Assembly: GCA_026125925.1 (NCBI GenBank)
Contig: JAHCKF010000277.1
Coordinates: 1 to 5,006, forward strand
Direction of reading: 5' to 3'
Length of the DNA: 5,006 nucleotides
From: Pseudolabrys sp.
Lineage (GTDB): Bacteria; Pseudomonadota; Alphaproteobacteria; Rhizobiales; Xanthobacteraceae
In this document: piece by piece, positions 3,926-5,006 of the stretch
Layout: each line of letters begins with the position of its first letter
Numbering within the stretch: the first letter of the stretch is position 1
Program-made: the position numbers and the translations under genes
The notes under the pieces: generated by a model
What the model saw: the letters and a program-made list of their open reading frames with translations, nothing else
Told to the model about the DNA's origin: nothing
Database searches by the model: none

Positions 3926-4945
3926 ATGACCGAGGACCGCGTCCAGCTAGGTTTCGATGCCCTCAACGCCACGCTGAAAGCGGCAGGCGAGGAGACGCGC
4001 CTGCGCGTTCTGGCGCTGCTGGCCGAGGCCGAACTGACCGTCACCGACCTCACCGACATCCTGCGCCAGTCGCAGCCGCGCATTTCGCGCCACCTCAAGC
4101 TGCTGGTCGAGGCCGGGCTGATCGAGCGCTTTCGCGAGGGCACCTGGGCCTTCTTTCGCCTTACCGAACACGGCGGCAGCGCCGAAGTGGCGCGCGCGCT
4201 GCTCGATCATCTCGATCCGCGCGACCAGACCATCGCCCGCGACCGCGAGCGTCTCGCCTCGGTGCGCGCCGCCCGCGCCGCCGCGGCGCAGGCCTATTTC
4301 CGCGAACACGCCGCCGACTGGGATCGCATCCGCAAACTGCATGTCACCGACGAAGCGGTGGAAGCCGCCATCCGGGAGGCGCTGGCCGACAAGCCGTTCC
4401 GCTCGCTGCTCGATCTCGGCACCGGCACGGGCCGCATGCTCGAACTGTTTGGCCCGGAGATCGAACGCGGCCTCGGCCTCGATCTGTCGCTCGACATGCT
4501 GCTCTTGGCGCGCGACCGCCTCGAGCGCGCGGGCCTGAAGAACTGCAGCGTGCGGCAGGGCGATCTCTATGACCTGCCGATCGCCAACGATTCATTCGAC
4601 GTCATCATCCTGCACCAGGTGCTGCACTTCCTCGATGACGGCGGCCGCGCCATCAAGGAAGCGGCGCGTGTGCTGCGTCCCGGCGGCCGGCTGCTCGTCG
4701 TCGATTTCGCGCCGCACGAGCAGGAATTCCTGCGCGAGCAGTTCGCCCATCGCCGCCTCGGCTTCGCGCCGGAGACGGTGACGCAGTGGATGACGCAGTC
4801 CGGCCTCGAGCCGGTAATGCAACGAAGCCTCCGGCCCGAGCCGGGTCCGGACGGCAAGACCGCTGAAAAGATCGCGGTGTCGCTGTGGCTGGCGCGCGAC
4901 GTGCGCGCGCTGATGGCGCAGCCCGCAAGACGAGAGGTCGCGTAA
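3926..4945 (+). CDS. ArsR-type winged-helix regulator fused to a SAM-dependent methyltransferase domain
   Basis: Probably a DNA-binding regulator whose C-terminal domain senses SAM or SAH, controlling methionine and one-carbon genes. Seen: 339 residues. Residues 8-80 are an ArsR-like HTH with recognition region SQPRISRHLKLLVEAGLIERF (49-69) and wing EGTWAFFRL (71-79). The metal-binding ELCVCDL of classical ArsR reads ELTVTDL (36-42), and the only cysteine is Cys207, so metal sensing is unlikely. A charged helical linker (about 96-155) leads to a class I methyltransferase: LLDLGTGTGRML (161-172), GLDLSLDML (184-192), GDLYDLPIANDSFDVII (212-228) and EAARVLRPGGRLLVVDF (245-261). The ATG at 3926 is chosen over GTG at 3878, which lies at or before the predicted transcription start; neither has a strong Shine-Dalgarno. 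Its TAA overlaps the next ATG. It may be a real methyltransferase or a ligand sensor. SahR-like ArsR regulators of methionine genes are a relevant comparison. Confidence 0.88.
   Translation: MTEDRVQLGFDALNATLKAAGEETRLRVLALLAEAELTVTDLTDILRQSQPRISRHLKLLVEAGLIERFREGTWAFFRLTEHGGSAEVARALLDHLDPRDQTIARDRERLASVRAARAAAAQAYFREHAADWDRIRKLHVTDEAVEAAIREALADKPFRSLLDLGTGTGRMLELFGPEIERGLGLDLSLDMLLLARDRLERAGLKNCSVRQGDLYDLPIANDSFDVIILHQVLHFLDDGGRAIKEAARVLRPGGRLLVVDFAPHEQEFLREQFAHRRLGFAPETVTQWMTQSGLEPVMQRSLRPEPGPDGKTAEKIAVSLWLARDVRALMAQPARREVA
4932..4937 (+). promoter_or_regulatory. Ribosome binding site of the gene at the right edge
   Basis: GAGAGG lies seven bases before ATG at 4945-4947, inside the 3' end of the regulator gene. 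It supports a real start there rather than a chance ATG. Confidence 0.55.
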
Positions 4946-5006
4946 TGATCAGTGCGTTGCGTCCGAGCCGGTTCATGCCGCCCGGCCATAACCGTCTCGA
5001 TGTCTC
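4945..5006 (+). CDS. N-terminal fragment of a downstream gene, probably methylenetetrahydrofolate reductase (metF)
   Basis: Seen: ATG at 4945-4947 overlaps the regulator's TAA by one base (TAATG) and is preceded by GAGAGG. Twenty codons plus two bases of a serine codon remain before the window ends; the peptide finishes RLDVS. In rhizobial MetF proteins, a short variable N-terminus leads into a segment of the form DVSFEFFPPK, and ArsR-methyltransferase fusions are commonly followed by metF in this group. The identity is therefore inferred from a four-residue end and from context, not from a domain. If correct, the enzyme reduces 5,10-methylene-THF to 5-methyl-THF, the methyl donor for methionine. 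The overlap implies translational coupling and a shared promoter near 3848-3877. Confidence 0.6.
   Translation, partial: MISALRPSRFMPPGHNRLDV

Overview
The window is GC-rich, tightly packed DNA from an alphaproteobacterium, most likely a Hyphomicrobiales (Rhizobiales) member near Bradyrhizobium, Rhodopseudomonas or Pseudolabrys. This is inferred from protein style (a rhizobial-type YkuD protein, an ArsR-methyltransferase fusion ahead of a probable metF), a match to the alphaproteobacterial EcfG stress promoter, and a palindromic intergenic repeat of a kind common in those genomes. No database search was possible.

Layout. Bases 1-2102 on the minus strand hold a probable transcription unit: a ketopantoate-reductase-family enzyme (panE-like), then tctB and the first 183 codons of tctA. 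The last two are the membrane subunits of a tripartite tricarboxylate transporter; tctA runs off the left edge and no tctC binding-protein gene is visible. Bases 2152-2188 carry an intrinsic terminator that closes the next minus-strand gene. Bases 2259-3056 encode an exported L,D-transpeptidase, preceded by an EcfG-type promoter (GGAAC-N17-CGTT). Bases 3191-3688 encode a short TsaA/TrmO-family tRNA methyltransferase, also on the minus strand.

Bases 3703-3827 are a 125-bp palindromic repeat that could fold as a cloverleaf. It lies in the divergent intergenic region next to the trmO ribosome binding site. To its right, on the plus strand, are an AT-rich promoter with an 18-bp near-perfect palindrome (probable operator), a short leader with two competing hairpins, and a gene for an ArsR-type HTH fused to a SAM-dependent methyltransferase domain (3926-4945). 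Its stop codon overlaps by one base the start of another gene (4945 onward), whose first 20 codons plus a split serine codon end in LDVS, consistent with metF.

How the genes may work together. The right half has a one-carbon/SAM theme: a SAM- or SAH-binding repressor-like protein coupled to a probable methylenetetrahydrofolate reductase, next to a SAM-consuming tRNA methylase. The left half is carboxylate uptake plus an NADPH-dependent reductase, and the middle gene is cell-wall remodelling with a probable general-stress promoter. All genes belong to known families. The regulatory sites, the fusion regulator and the repeat are the parts most worth a second look.
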